Source of the DNA: Bacteroidota bacterium
Lineage (GTDB): Bacteria; Bacteroidota; Bacteroidia; Chitinophagales; Chitinophagaceae
Reading direction: 5' to 3'
NCBI GenBank assembly: GCA_029555415.1
Contig: JAKPSI010000002.1
Span: forward strand, 81,078 to 145,077
Length of the DNA: 64,000 nt
Shown here: positions 28,954-37,826 of the stretch, piece by piece
How positions within the stretch are numbered: position 1 is the stretch's first letter
How the letters are laid out: each line of letters opens with the position of its first letter
The notes under the pieces: generated by a model
What the model was told of the DNA's origin: nothing
What the model saw: only the letters and a program-made list of their open reading frames with translations
Database searches by the model: none
Position numbers and translations under genes: made by a program

Positions 28954-30324
28954 ATGAAAACGTTACGCAAATTTTCCGCGATCCTGGTCCTGCTGATCCT
29001 GAGCATGGCATTCGTACCGCAACAGGCTTCCGCACAGGGACGCGTTTCCGTGAACTTCGATCTTTTTTATAATGAGCTGTCACCTTACGGCCGATGGTTC
29101 CATAACGCACAGTATGGTGAAGTATGGCGGCCCAATGCTGACCGTAACTTCAGGCCTTATGCCAATGATGGTCACTGGGTATGGACCGATGACGATGAAT
29201 GGACCTGGTACTCCGATTATGAATGGGGTTGGGCTCCGTTCCACTACGGTCGCTGGGATTATGACGACTATGATGGCTGGTTCTGGATCCCTGATTACGA
29301 ATGGGCTCCTGCATGGGTGGCCTGGCGCAGTGGTGATGACTATTATGGCTGGGCTCCTTTAAGGCCGGGTATCAGTATCAACATCAATATCGGAGGTTAT
29401 GCGCCTCCTGACTATTACTGGAATTTCGCACCACGCAGATATATCAACGATTACCGTGTTTACGACCATTGCTATAACCCCGGAATGAACCGGAATTACC
29501 TGGGTCGTACAACGATCATACAATTCAATAACTATGGCGGACGCCGCAATGGTATCTGGGGAAACAGTCCCCGTCGTGAAGAAGTGGAACGCTATACACA
29601 TGAACGTATCAATCCTGTTTCATTTGGTGAACATGAAAGGTTTGGAAGAAGTGGTGGTAATCAGGTTAGAGGTAACAGGGATGAGGTAAGAGGTAATAGG
29701 GAAGGGAACAGGAATTTCGGAGATGATCGCCGTGGTTTCGGTGGCAATTCGAATCAGCCTGGCAACGGCGGAAGGAATTTTGGCAATGGTAACCGTACGC
29801 CTGTTGATCCCCAGTCTAACGACCGCAACAGGAATTTTGGTAACGATCGCCGTGGTTTCGGTGGCAATAATGATCAACGCAATAATGATCCCCGCAATAA
29901 TGGCGGCCGCAATTTTGATAATGGTAACAGGCCGCCGGTAACACCACAGGCGGATGACAGAAGGCCCGGTGGAGGCAACAGAGAACAGGGAATAGGTAAT
30001 AGTGGACAGGGAACAGGTGGCAGAGAACAGGGGAATGGTGGCAGGGTGCAAGGGGGAGATAACAGACCCCGGAATGATGGCCCCGTTCGTACGTTCGGAA
30101 ATGACCGCGGGAATAATGGCGGCAACAACCAACCCTATAATGGTGGCCGTTCTTTCGATAACGGAAATCGTCAGCCTTCAGCTGACAGGCAGCCACAGGC
30201 TCCCGTCAGAGAACAGTCAACTGTTGGCAGAAGGCAGGATGCAGGACAGCAACCGCAATCCGGTAATGGGAGCCGTCAGGCTGATAACGGGAACCGTGGT
30301 GGCGGACGCGGAAGAAGATTTTAA
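28954..30324 (+). CDS. Exported DUF6600-like protein with Arg/Gly/Asn-rich tail
   Basis: This 456-residue protein has a signal peptide (hydrophobic core near 8-22, QASAQ). Residues 30-150 form aromatic, acidic repeats typical of DUF6600/YXWXGW-type proteins: LSPYGRW, DGHWVWTDDDEWTWYSDYEWGW, YGRWDYDDYDGWFWIPDYEW-type runs (quoted in part) and YYGWAPLRPG. From about residue 215 to the end the chain is low complexity, rich in Asn, Gly, Arg and Gln, with near-repeats such as RNFGNDRRGFGGN (three copies) and GGR.FDNGNR (three copies). It ends in GGGRGRRF. An extracellular or periplasmic, nucleic-acid- or polyanion-binding role is only a guess from charge. It ends at a perfect bidirectional terminator. 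Confidence 0.85.
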   Translation: MKTLRKFSAILVLLILSMAFVPQQASAQGRVSVNFDLFYNELSPYGRWFHNAQYGEVWRPNADRNFRPYANDGHWVWTDDDEWTWYSDYEWGWAPFHYGRWDYDDYDGWFWIPDYEWAPAWVAWRSGDDYYGWAPLRPGISININIGGYAPPDYYWNFAPRRYINDYRVYDHCYNPGMNRNYLGRTTIIQFNNYGGRRNGIWGNSPRREEVERYTHERINPVSFGEHERFGRSGGNQVRGNRDEVRGNREGNRNFGDDRRGFGGNSNQPGNGGRNFGNGNRTPVDPQSNDRNRNFGNDRRGFGGNNDQRNNDPRNNGGRNFDNGNRPPVTPQADDRRPGGGNREQGIGNSGQGTGGREQGNGGRVQGGDNRPRNDGPVRTFGNDRGNNGGNNQPYNGGRSFDNGNRQPSADRQPQAPVREQSTVGRRQDAGQQPQSGNGSRQADNGNRGGGRGRRF

Positions 30325-30366
30325 AGTGTAAGTTTTGAATTAGACATATAAAGGACAATTGCTAAA

Positions 30367-30407
30367 AATAAAAGAGCAGCTGATAGTATTTCAGCTGCTC
30401 TTTTATT
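30367..30407. terminator. Bidirectional intrinsic terminator
   Basis: AATAAAAGAGCAGCTGA and its exact reverse complement TCAGCTGCTCTTTTATT form a 17-bp stem around a 7-base loop, with A/T runs at both feet. It serves the DUF6600-like (+) and the 1029-residue (-) genes. Confidence 0.93.
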
Positions 30408-30465
30408 ATGTAGTGTATTCTATGTTGTCAATTCAAAACTCAAAATTCAGCATTCAAAATTTCCT

Positions 30466-33400
30466 TCACCTGATGTTGGAGATCGAATTCTTCACTGTAT
30501 CATGTTTCGTCTTCAGTACATTACTGATGGAACTGAATACACTGTTTTCTCTCAGGATGATGATCACATCTTCATCCGCTGCCACCTGAAAGTTCAGTCT
30601 CAGACCCAGCGGGACATTGGTGGGAACATTACTGAATCTGCAGGCGCCCTGGTTATCGGTCAGGGATTTGATCTCCCGGCCATTATTATCAGACAGGATG
30701 AGTTCTGCCTTGAGAATGGGTACACCCGGAGGTAATCCATTGATCGTAGCGATCGCGTCCGGAATATCTTCAGGATGTGCGGTAATGATCAACGCAACAC
30801 CATCTCCTGCGGTTATTGTCTTCACCGCGACCGGTGTGCCTCTCCATTTTTCTTTGGGGAGATCGTTCGCGGGATCGTTACTGAATGCCAATCTTCCGTC
30901 CTTCTGATCTACATGCGGATCACCGGAAACATGTCTCAGCTTCAGTACTTCGGGGGCGCTCCATTTAATGGGTATTTTTGTGGTCGGGGCTACGGTCTTC
31001 AGTGCACCTGCTGGTGTACCAGTTGATCCGGGTTCGGAGATATTGAGACCGGTAAGTGTGGTGCCATTTCCACTGAATGTGAATGTTGCCACTTCTCCGG
31101 AATAGTTCATCCATGAAGTTTCGAAGTTGCCATCGCCATCCGTATCAGCTTCTATGACGCCTTTCACCTTTTCTCCGAAACTGGATTGTTGGGTCTGCCT
31201 TGCAACCGTGAAATTCATGGAGATTCGGTTAGGCATACTGTTGTTGATATTGTTCACACTACGGAGCGATTGGGAATTCTGCGAAGCCGTGACCCTTGCA
31301 TCTCCTTTCAGATTCGACTCACTCGTTACGATGTTCTGATCCAGGGATCCTTCATCATTCATATTGATCGTAATGCCCTGCCGCAGACGGAATGTTTGCG
31401 TTGTACTGATCGTATAAGTTCCCGCTTCCAGTCCCGTGAATTCAAATTCGCCAAATCGATTGGTCTGTGTGGTTCGGGAAGTTGTTCCACCCATCAGCAT
31501 TTTAATTTTGATGCCTGCTACCGGCTGCCCGTACTGCAGGAACTGTTCTTGTGTAGGTTTATCACCGGTCTGAAAATACTCCCGGGTGGAGAATTCAGGT
31601 TCACCATCACCATCCAGATCGCCGCCAGTAACAGGAAGGGCGATCAGATTGGAACGCGGACTCCAGATAACGCCTGAACCGGCTGTGCGGTCGTTCGACT
31701 GATTGGATTTGGTCTTTGTTTTGATGATCGCCTGAGCTACATCCATTCCTCCGGTTGCGGTACTGATATCGATCAGCCATTTATCCGCTTCCGCGGAAAG
31801 GATCCCGGCCAGATCCTTCTTTTTGTCAAGCTCGACCGTGTAATCTTTTTGTATGGTGAGGTTAGCGTTGATATCCAGGTTGTATATACCCTCAGGGACA
31901 TTGATGAAAAAGAAAGTGCCGTCGGGCTCCGTTACTGTGGTGGCAAGTACCGCAGCGGTGTTGGGGTCGGTCAGCCGTACTTCCACACCGGCTTGAACCG
32001 GTACAAGAGAAGCCGGTGCTATGATGCGGCCATCTTCCACATACATAGGATTGCTGTTGACATTGCTCATGGCTTTGGAGACCGGTTTACTGATATTAGC
32101 ACTGCAGGCTGTACAGTGAATGATACCATTTTTTTCGGAATAGAAGATCTCGTAAGCGGTCTTGCCACTGGCCTGACCGGTTTGCGCATCCCTGACCAGA
32201 AAATGACTTGTTGTGCCGCAATAATTATTGTCCGCCATCCTGCCTGTTGCTGCATACGCTGCAGAAGAGGCGCCACTGCCACCGCTCATACCGGTGCTGC
32301 TGACCGCTGAAACGGACTGGTTGGTTTCAATGCCGTAGGTGTTGTTCCCGCTCAGTCTGATCCTGCCCGCGATCACGCGCGAAGCAGTGCTGGGCTGCAT
32401 ACGGGTGCCATTGGCCAGTGCGCTTCCTGTTTGTGCGAGTCCGGATTGTACTTTCTCTCCGAATGTAGCGCCCTGTGTTTGTTTAGGGACTGTAACGTTC
32501 ATGGATATGCGCTGCTGATAAGCAGCGGCATCAGCGGGACAAGCGAATGTCATTTCATTGGCGGTTCCGTCCGCATTCGTTGTTTTGATCGTAACGGGCC
32601 CGCATGCAGGGTTGTTGTCCTGGATCATCCGGTGCACACCGCTTTCGTCTATCGTGATGTTATTGCGGCCGCCAGTTGCTGTTCTGTGTACGCCGCTTTC
32701 ATCGATGGTGATATCCTTGCGGCGACCGGTTGATTGGCCTGATTGCGCATCACGTGGACTAAGGATCTCTTTTTTATTGACGGTCGGTAATACTCGTTTG
32801 GAGCTGCCCAGATTTTTGCTGATACCGATGGAAGCGTTCAGCATATGCAGGTCCTTGTTGAATTCTCTTGGCTGATCGATGCCGCCCTGTGGGTCCAGTA
32901 GTAAGGTTGAACTCCGGGACTGCAGATAGCCGGTATGTAAGGTGAATTTCGTACTTGCATTGATCGGATATGCCGCCTGGATCTCTCCGCTGAAACCCGC
33001 TGCCATATTCTTTGAACCTTCATCGAAACGATACAATGGTCTTTGAGCTCCATTTTGCGCAATGATCAGTCTGCCGCTATGGTTCATGAATATACCGCCT
33101 TGCAGGGATGCAGTCAGCTGCACTTTATTACCGAACCGGACGGAAGGCCCGAAGAGGAGATAACTGTTCGAGGGATTCCCTTTGGTGATCAATGCATCTG
33201 AGGGATATTTCCGGTCGGTCAGGAACTGATTGATCGCACTGTTGCTCAGGTTACCCTGCATCCAGCCGCTGGTCATGCCTAATCCGAAAGGACCGAAATA
33301 GTAATGTGCGTAAAGGTCAGAGCCGATCCCGCTTCCGCGGAACAGATTGCTTTCAGCGCTCTTCATGCCGAATGAACCACCGCTGCGTAATCCGATCAGC

Positions 33401-33555
33401 CACCGGTCATCATTACTGATCAGGGCCTTCGCATTATTGCTGCGTGACGAGTTTTGATTGAAACTTCTTATGGTTTGGGAAGAGGCCTGGATCATCAGGC
33501 AACAAAAAAACATCAGACCCCAAAGGGCCCGGTAAGGGTGGCGTTGGTTGTGCAT
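30466..33555 (-). CDS. Large exported protein: beta-barrel-like N-terminus plus Cna-B/SdrD-like domains
   Basis: The 1029-residue protein has a signal peptide (ALWGLMFFCCLMIQASSQ). Residues 40-250 look like an outer-membrane barrel (SDLYAHYYFGPFGLGMTSGW, SYLLFGPSVRFG, FTLHTGYLQS). A linker follows with a duplicated TIDESGVHR motif (about 283-310). The remainder has Cna-B/SdrD-like modules: VEVRLTDPNTAAVLATTVTE...GTFFFINVPEGIYNLDI, IKIKMLMG...GEFEFTGLEAGTYTI and LILSDNNGREIKSLTDNQGACRFSNVP. The segment RISMN.TV..QTQ..SFGEK appears twice (near 347 and 775). It is transcribed alone and ends at 30466. Likely a surface or outer-membrane assembly protein; function unknown. Confidence 0.8.
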   Translation of the reverse strand: MHNQRHPYRALWGLMFFCCLMIQASSQTIRSFNQNSSRSNNAKALISNDDRWLIGLRSGGSFGMKSAESNLFRGSGIGSDLYAHYYFGPFGLGMTSGWMQGNLSNSAINQFLTDRKYPSDALITKGNPSNSYLLFGPSVRFGNKVQLTASLQGGIFMNHSGRLIIAQNGAQRPLYRFDEGSKNMAAGFSGEIQAAYPINASTKFTLHTGYLQSRSSTLLLDPQGGIDQPREFNKDLHMLNASIGISKNLGSSKRVLPTVNKKEILSPRDAQSGQSTGRRKDITIDESGVHRTATGGRNNITIDESGVHRMIQDNNPACGPVTIKTTNADGTANEMTFACPADAAAYQQRISMNVTVPKQTQGATFGEKVQSGLAQTGSALANGTRMQPSTASRVIAGRIRLSGNNTYGIETNQSVSAVSSTGMSGGSGASSAAYAATGRMADNNYCGTTSHFLVRDAQTGQASGKTAYEIFYSEKNGIIHCTACSANISKPVSKAMSNVNSNPMYVEDGRIIAPASLVPVQAGVEVRLTDPNTAAVLATTVTEPDGTFFFINVPEGIYNLDINANLTIQKDYTVELDKKKDLAGILSAEADKWLIDISTATGGMDVAQAIIKTKTKSNQSNDRTAGSGVIWSPRSNLIALPVTGGDLDGDGEPEFSTREYFQTGDKPTQEQFLQYGQPVAGIKIKMLMGGTTSRTTQTNRFGEFEFTGLEAGTYTISTTQTFRLRQGITINMNDEGSLDQNIVTSESNLKGDARVTASQNSQSLRSVNNINNSMPNRISMNFTVARQTQQSSFGEKVKGVIEADTDGDGNFETSWMNYSGEVATFTFSGNGTTLTGLNISEPGSTGTPAGALKTVAPTTKIPIKWSAPEVLKLRHVSGDPHVDQKDGRLAFSNDPANDLPKEKWRGTPVAVKTITAGDGVALIITAHPEDIPDAIATINGLPPGVPILKAELILSDNNGREIKSLTDNQGACRFSNVPTNVPLGLRLNFQVAADEDVIIILRENSVFSSISNVLKTKHDTVKNSISNIR

Positions 33556-33860
33556 GGACTTGAATTGTTTAACTAAAGTAGATATAATAAGGGGAATATC
33601 ATAGTGTTTGAGGGTAATGCGTATAAGCTATTGGAAAAGAGCTGTTAGCTTCAAGCTATAAGCTGTAAGTTGATCCCTGGAACCGGATTGAACGGATATT
33701 GATGAAACTTGATTTAGATATGGCTGAAGCCGGGTATTCAAATTCGTTGCGCCGCCGCGCCATTGCGTCGTTGCGTGAAACTTTTCTGTGATTTATCGGA
33801 ACCTCCCGATGCAATACGCTTGCTTTTTAATCTTTAATTTTGAATTCTTACATCTCCACC
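33556..33860. repeat. Divergent intergenic region with repeat words and promoter
   Basis: Between the 1029-residue protein gene (-) and the heparinase-like gene (+). It contains an AGCTGTTAGCTTCAAGCTATAAGCTG-like tract (33641-33672, AGCTTATAGC family) and a reverse-oriented CGTTGCGCCGCCGCGCC / ATTGCGTCGTTGCGTG tract (33745-33777, ACGCAACG family). No gene is visible. Confidence 0.7.
33835..33842 (+). promoter_or_regulatory. Promoter -7 element TAATTTTG of the heparinase-like gene
   Basis: TAATTTTG is an exact TAnnTTTG match 19 bases upstream of the chosen ATG at 33861, predicting a leader of about a dozen bases. Confidence 0.5.
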
Positions 33861-35780
33861 ATGAAACGATCGCTTATTTTTCTTTTTCTGTTGATCCACT
33901 CTTTTATAATGAATGCAGCTGAACCCCGTGATCTGTTGCAGAAACAAGCATCGGCGGTCCAGCTTCAGAACTATATTCAGTCGCCCGTATCCTGGGTACG
34001 TTATCCTGCGTACAACGACCGTGCGGGATGGGACGCTTTCACTGGCTCATTGAAGGCAGGTATCATCAAAGACGGCGAGAAATATCTTACTTATGCCTGG
34101 CAGGTAGTGAAAGCGACCGACTATCTGGAATATGAAAGAACGGGGAGTCGCGCAGCTATGGAGAATCCTTATGGTAACAATAATAAAGCACTGGGCAATC
34201 TGATCTTCGCGGAGCTGGCTGAAGGAAAAGGTCGATTCATCGATCAGATCATCAATGGAACCTGGCAGGCCTGCGAATTATCGTCCTGGTCTTTGTCAGC
34301 GCATTTGCCTTATCAAAAGACCAAACGTAATCTTCCTGATTTTCACGAGACCATCATCGATCTGGGTTCGGGTGATATGGGTTCCTTCTTTGCCTGGACC
34401 TGGTATTTCCTGCATCAGGAATTCGATAAGGTCAATCCGATCATTTCACAAAGACTGGTCAAAGAGATCCGTGACCGGATCATGGATCCCTATATGCAGC
34501 GCAGTGATTACTGGTGGCAGGCATTGAGTGGGAAACCGGATGTGATGGTGAACAACTGGAATCCCTGGGTCAATTCAAATGTCATGACCTGTTTCCTGCT
34601 GATGGAGAACGACCCCGTGAAACGTGCGGCAGGTGTGTACAAGACGATGCAGAGCACGGATCAGTTCATCAATTATGTGAAAGCGGATGGGGCTTGTGAG
34701 GAAGGTCCTTCTTACTGGGGACATGCCGCCGGTAAATTATATGATTACCTGCTGGTGTTGTACAGCGCGACCGCTGGCAAGGTCGATCTTTTCGGGGATC
34801 CGATGATCCGGCGCATGGGTGAATATATCAGCCGAAGTTATGTGGGGAACGACTGGGTCGTCAATTTCGCGGATGCATCCGCAAAGGGTGGGGGCGATAT
34901 CGCGCTGATCCATCGCTATGGTCAGGCTGTAAAGAGCGAAGAGATGATGAGCTTCGCCGCTTATCTGCTGAATAAGAATAATGGAAAGATGGAAGTGAAT
35001 GTGGCCCGTGATTTCTTCCGTAGCATTGAAAATATCCGCACATACCGCGATGTACAGAACGGTAAGCCCGCGTTGCCCTCATTCGGTTCAGCCTGGTATC
35101 CGGAAACACAGTTCCTGTACCTGCGTTTTGGCGGAGGCTTGTACTTTGCCGGAAAAGCTGGATTCAATAACGAAAGCCATAATCACAATGATGTGGGTAC
35201 ATTCAACTTGTACGTGGATACCTTGCCGATGATCATCGATGCAGGTGTGGGTACTTACACCCGTCAGACATTCGGCAGTGAGCGTTACAGTATCTGGACG
35301 ATGCAAAGTGATTATCACAATGTGCCGAAGGTGAACGGGGTGCCGCAATCTTTCGGCGGCGAATTCAAAGCAACCGATGTACGCTTTGATGACAAGAAAG
35401 ATCAGTTCATCCTTGATATGGCGGGGGCTTATCCTGCCGATGCGGCGGTAAAAGAATGGCACCGGACGTATAATTTCAGCAGTTCGGATCTGGTCATTCG
35501 TGAGGATTTCAAGTTGAACGCGATGAAAGCCCCCAATGAACTTCATTATCTCGTATGGGCCAAGCCGGATCTCTCCAAGCCCGGTACGGTCGGGCTTTCC
35601 AAAGAAGGCCGAACTTTACAACTTCAATATGATCCAAAACAATTCGATGCCACTTTCGATGTGATCAGGCTTGATGATAAACGTTTGTCAAACGTTTGGG
35701 GACCGGAAGTGTACCGGGTGGTGCTGAAGGCGAAGGAAATGAAGTTGAAAGGGACGTATATCATTAAGATCAAAAGGTAA
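33861..35780 (+). CDS. Heparinase II/III-like polysaccharide lyase family protein
   Basis: This 639-residue exported protein (signal peptide MKRSLIFLFLLIHSFIMNAA) has the two-part plan of heparinase II/III-type lyases: an alpha/alpha toroid (about 30-380; WNPWVNSNVMTCFLLM, CEEGPSYWGHAAGKLYDYL) and a beta-sandwich (about 400-635) with the family motif NNESHNHNDVGTFNLY near 438-453. His, Tyr and Asn candidates for catalysis lie in GPSYW and SHNHND. The enzyme probably cleaves uronic-acid-containing polysaccharide in the periplasm, but the exact family (PL12, PL21 or other) is not decided. An earlier in-frame start seven codons upstream is possible. No SusC/SusD genes adjoin, so it is not in an ordinary polysaccharide utilisation locus. 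Confidence 0.88.
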   Translation: MKRSLIFLFLLIHSFIMNAAEPRDLLQKQASAVQLQNYIQSPVSWVRYPAYNDRAGWDAFTGSLKAGIIKDGEKYLTYAWQVVKATDYLEYERTGSRAAMENPYGNNNKALGNLIFAELAEGKGRFIDQIINGTWQACELSSWSLSAHLPYQKTKRNLPDFHETIIDLGSGDMGSFFAWTWYFLHQEFDKVNPIISQRLVKEIRDRIMDPYMQRSDYWWQALSGKPDVMVNNWNPWVNSNVMTCFLLMENDPVKRAAGVYKTMQSTDQFINYVKADGACEEGPSYWGHAAGKLYDYLLVLYSATAGKVDLFGDPMIRRMGEYISRSYVGNDWVVNFADASAKGGGDIALIHRYGQAVKSEEMMSFAAYLLNKNNGKMEVNVARDFFRSIENIRTYRDVQNGKPALPSFGSAWYPETQFLYLRFGGGLYFAGKAGFNNESHNHNDVGTFNLYVDTLPMIIDAGVGTYTRQTFGSERYSIWTMQSDYHNVPKVNGVPQSFGGEFKATDVRFDDKKDQFILDMAGAYPADAAVKEWHRTYNFSSSDLVIREDFKLNAMKAPNELHYLVWAKPDLSKPGTVGLSKEGRTLQLQYDPKQFDATFDVIRLDDKRLSNVWGPEVYRVVLKAKEMKLKGTYIIKIKR

Positions 35781-35960
35781 CAGCTGCGAACTTTGAGCTA
35801 TAAGCAGTAAGTTGCCCCGCGCTGCCCGTGTACTTAATTACGCCAATTTTTTCTAAGCCCTCTCCAAATCAGATATCCGTGTCTCAGTGGTTAAGTAATG
35901 AAGTCAAAAAAATGAGCAGAACTCTTTTCGTTGCGTCGTTGCGCCTCCGCGTCGTTGCGT
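35780..35960. repeat. AGCTATAAGC and ACGCAACG word tracts between convergent genes
   Basis: The gap holds CAGCTGCGAACTTTGAGCT / ATAAGCAGTAAGTTGC (35780-35814) and a reverse-oriented CGTTGCGTCGTTGCGCC / TCCGCGTCGTTGCGT tract (35929-35960) that runs to within 3 bases of the stop codon of the minus-strand gene. No terminator hairpin was seen. Confidence 0.7.
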
Positions 35961-35962
35961 GT

Positions 35963-36862
35963 TCACAGCTTTTTGAGCTTCGTGATCGGATGGATCTCCC
36001 AAACTGTTGTTAGCTGGTCTTTGAGTGATTCCGGTCCGTGTGCTCCGATCTTGTTCAGGTTCTTGTGCCAGTGTTCTGTATCCCAGTATACACTTCCTTT
36101 CACAGAGATCTTGATCGGTTGATTTCCGTCCCCGAACCAGATATAACCACTGCTGCAGGTATTAGGAGTTGCTTTCAGGATCGTGAAATCATTCTGCACG
36201 GTTTCCAGTGTATTGTGTGCATCTGCGGCAGGCGCGGGCAGTCCGCTCACTTCTACGATCATGAACCGGTTGTTCGGATCATTCTTGTCGGCCAGATTGC
36301 CGATCACGAGATGATAGTCCTCATCCGATTCCTTTGCATAGCAGAAAAGCCATGCTTTTTTTATCTCAGCATTGAAATCCTCCAGCGGAACGCGGCCATC
36401 TGCCCCATTGATGATCGCAGGCATGTCCTCATCGGGATGATGATCGGCAAAACGAGTGAGGAATGATTTTACGGACGCGTAAGTTTTCAGTGAACCCTGA
36501 CTGATCGTGGTCTTGGCTTCAACACGTCTCTTGCCGTCAAATCTGCAATTATCCGGGCAGCCGCTCGCGTCACAGGGTTTATTGGTCGCAGCACCAGAGC
36601 CTGCAGCACCGGAAGGGGGAACGGATAGCCCATCCTCGGGGACTGATTCTTCTTCCAGGTCCGTTTCTGTACTCGGTTCAAAACTCAGCACCTGTTTTTC
36701 TCCGGTGGGAGAAACGTATACCGCTTTCTGCAATGCAGGTAACTGGCTGAGATCATGGATCTCGGGCAGGTTTTCAGTAGTGCTTACGACACGTGCAGGA
36801 TGGCACAACGCAAATGGCATACAACTGATGATGAGCAGGAGGTTCAGCAGGGTTCTGTACAT
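35963..36862 (-). CDS. Exported protein of unknown function
   Basis: This 299-residue protein has a signal peptide (MYRTLLNLLLIISCMPFALC), then a Glu/Asp/Ser-rich stretch (near 58-90) and a short cysteine-containing segment (CDASGCPDNCRFDG, near 97-110). A mixed alpha/beta domain follows: FLTRFADHHPDED, FNAEIKKAWLFCYAKESDEDYHLVIGN and GSVYWDTEHWHKNLNKIGAHGP, ending TTVWEIHPITKLKK. The C-terminal 150 residues resemble a small globular domain, but I do not recognise a family. It is monocistronic with a TAGATTTG promoter at 36891-36898. Confidence 0.78.
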   Translation of the reverse strand: MYRTLLNLLLIISCMPFALCHPARVVSTTENLPEIHDLSQLPALQKAVYVSPTGEKQVLSFEPSTETDLEEESVPEDGLSVPPSGAAGSGAATNKPCDASGCPDNCRFDGKRRVEAKTTISQGSLKTYASVKSFLTRFADHHPDEDMPAIINGADGRVPLEDFNAEIKKAWLFCYAKESDEDYHLVIGNLADKNDPNNRFMIVEVSGLPAPAADAHNTLETVQNDFTILKATPNTCSSGYIWFGDGNQPIKISVKGSVYWDTEHWHKNLNKIGAHGPESLKDQLTTVWEIHPITKLKKL

Positions 36863-36890
36863 ACGATCGGTTTTAATGTGGTGAACATTT

Positions 36891-36898
36891 CAAATCTA
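36891..36898 (-). promoter_or_regulatory. Promoter -7 element TAGATTTG
   Basis: On the minus strand TAGATTTG matches TAnnTTTG exactly, 28 bases upstream of the ATG of the exported 299-residue protein gene. The stretch TTTTTTT just before it is typical of A/T-rich promoter flanks. Confidence 0.5.
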
Positions 36899-37062
36899 AA
36901 AAAATGGTTGCTGCTAAACGGCCGGGGGGTAGCGGGGGCGGGATGGTAATTAAAGGTAGGGAACCGGAATGTGAATTCCTATCTGTCATCAATTGTTCAT
37001 GAATCATTAATTTTAGCCCTCCCAAAGGAAGGACTAACCCATTAACAGATCAAAAACGAATT

Positions 37063-37401
37063 ATGCAACTCACTGCCAAACTCATACAACTGCTTCCGCT
37101 GCAAACCGGTAACGGAAAGAACGGCCAATGGAAAAAACAGGATTTCATTGTAGAAACCGAAGGCCAGTATCCCAAGAAGGTCTGCATTTCCCTTTGGGGC
37201 GACAAGATCGACCCGGCAAAACTCACCGTCGGCAATATGCTGAAGATCGATTTCGATGTCGAAAGCCGCGAATACAACGGCCGCTGGTATACAGATGTCA
37301 AGGCCTGGAAGATCGATCTGGCCGGCGAAGGCTCAGGTCCCTCCATCGACCCCGGACATGACGACGGAAGTTATCAGGATGGGGATGGGTTGCCGTTTTG
37401 A
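37063..37401 (+). CDS. DUF3127 protein (OB-fold, SSB-like)
   Basis: This 112-residue protein matches DUF3127, a Bacteroidota family with an OB-like fold related to single-strand DNA binding proteins. Visible are TAKLIQLLPLQTGNGKNG near 4-21, WKKQDFIVETEGQYPKKVCI near 23-42, LWGDKID, LKIDFDVESREYNGRWYTDV near 66-85 and an acidic tail ending DGDGLPF, similar to SSB tails. It has no signal peptide, so a cytoplasmic role in DNA metabolism is inferred. A TAATTTTA box lies about 50 bases upstream (37010-37017), a one-mismatch promoter element. Confidence 0.92.
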   Translation: MQLTAKLIQLLPLQTGNGKNGQWKKQDFIVETEGQYPKKVCISLWGDKIDPAKLTVGNMLKIDFDVESREYNGRWYTDVKAWKIDLAGEGSGPSIDPGHDDGSYQDGDGLPF

Positions 37402-37420
37402 GGAAATGTTAGGATAGCGA

Positions 37421-37696
37421 CTAGTCCATCAACGCCATAAGGACATCGATTTGTGTCCAGTATGTCGGTCCGTTTACTGCATCGGTAAATCTGATCTTAC
37501 AGGATTTTTTGTTGAACGTGAAATCAAACAATGGTTTGCCCTTTAGGCGGACCGTTCCTTCCAGTTTATTCCCGCGTAATTGTCGTCGCCATTTTCGCTT
37601 CAGACTTGTTGACCTGAATTCAATATGGTCATATATAATGATCTTGTCGTCAATGGTGATATGACTACCGGATTCATATGTCGCTGAAATGTCCAT
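37421..37696 (-). CDS. Small protein of unknown function
   Basis: This 91-residue frame encodes a plausible globular protein with alternating strands (HITIDDKIIIYDHIEF, LKRKWRRQLRGNKLEGTVRL, FDFTFNKKSCKIRF) and a hydrophobic end. It lacks a signal peptide. It lies convergent to the DUF3127 gene with a 19-base gap and has no clear promoter box. The amino acid composition looks like real coding sequence, but no family is recognised, so it may not be expressed. Confidence 0.5.
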   Translation of the reverse strand: MDISATYESGSHITIDDKIIIYDHIEFRSTSLKRKWRRQLRGNKLEGTVRLKGKPLFDFTFNKKSCKIRFTDAVNGPTYWTQIDVLMALMD

Positions 37697-37826
37697 GTTG
37701 CATTTTTTGGAATGAATCGGGTATGAATTTCGTGATTCCCATCCGTATTTTGTACTATACGATCATGTTTTGAATTGATCTATTTTTAGCCCGGAACTTA
37801 TTCAATGACCTTTTAAAGTAAATCGT

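Noticed and set aside
33861..35780. Polysaccharide utilisation locus around the heparinase-like gene
   Set aside because: No SusC, SusD, sulfatase or other glycan enzyme is adjacent.
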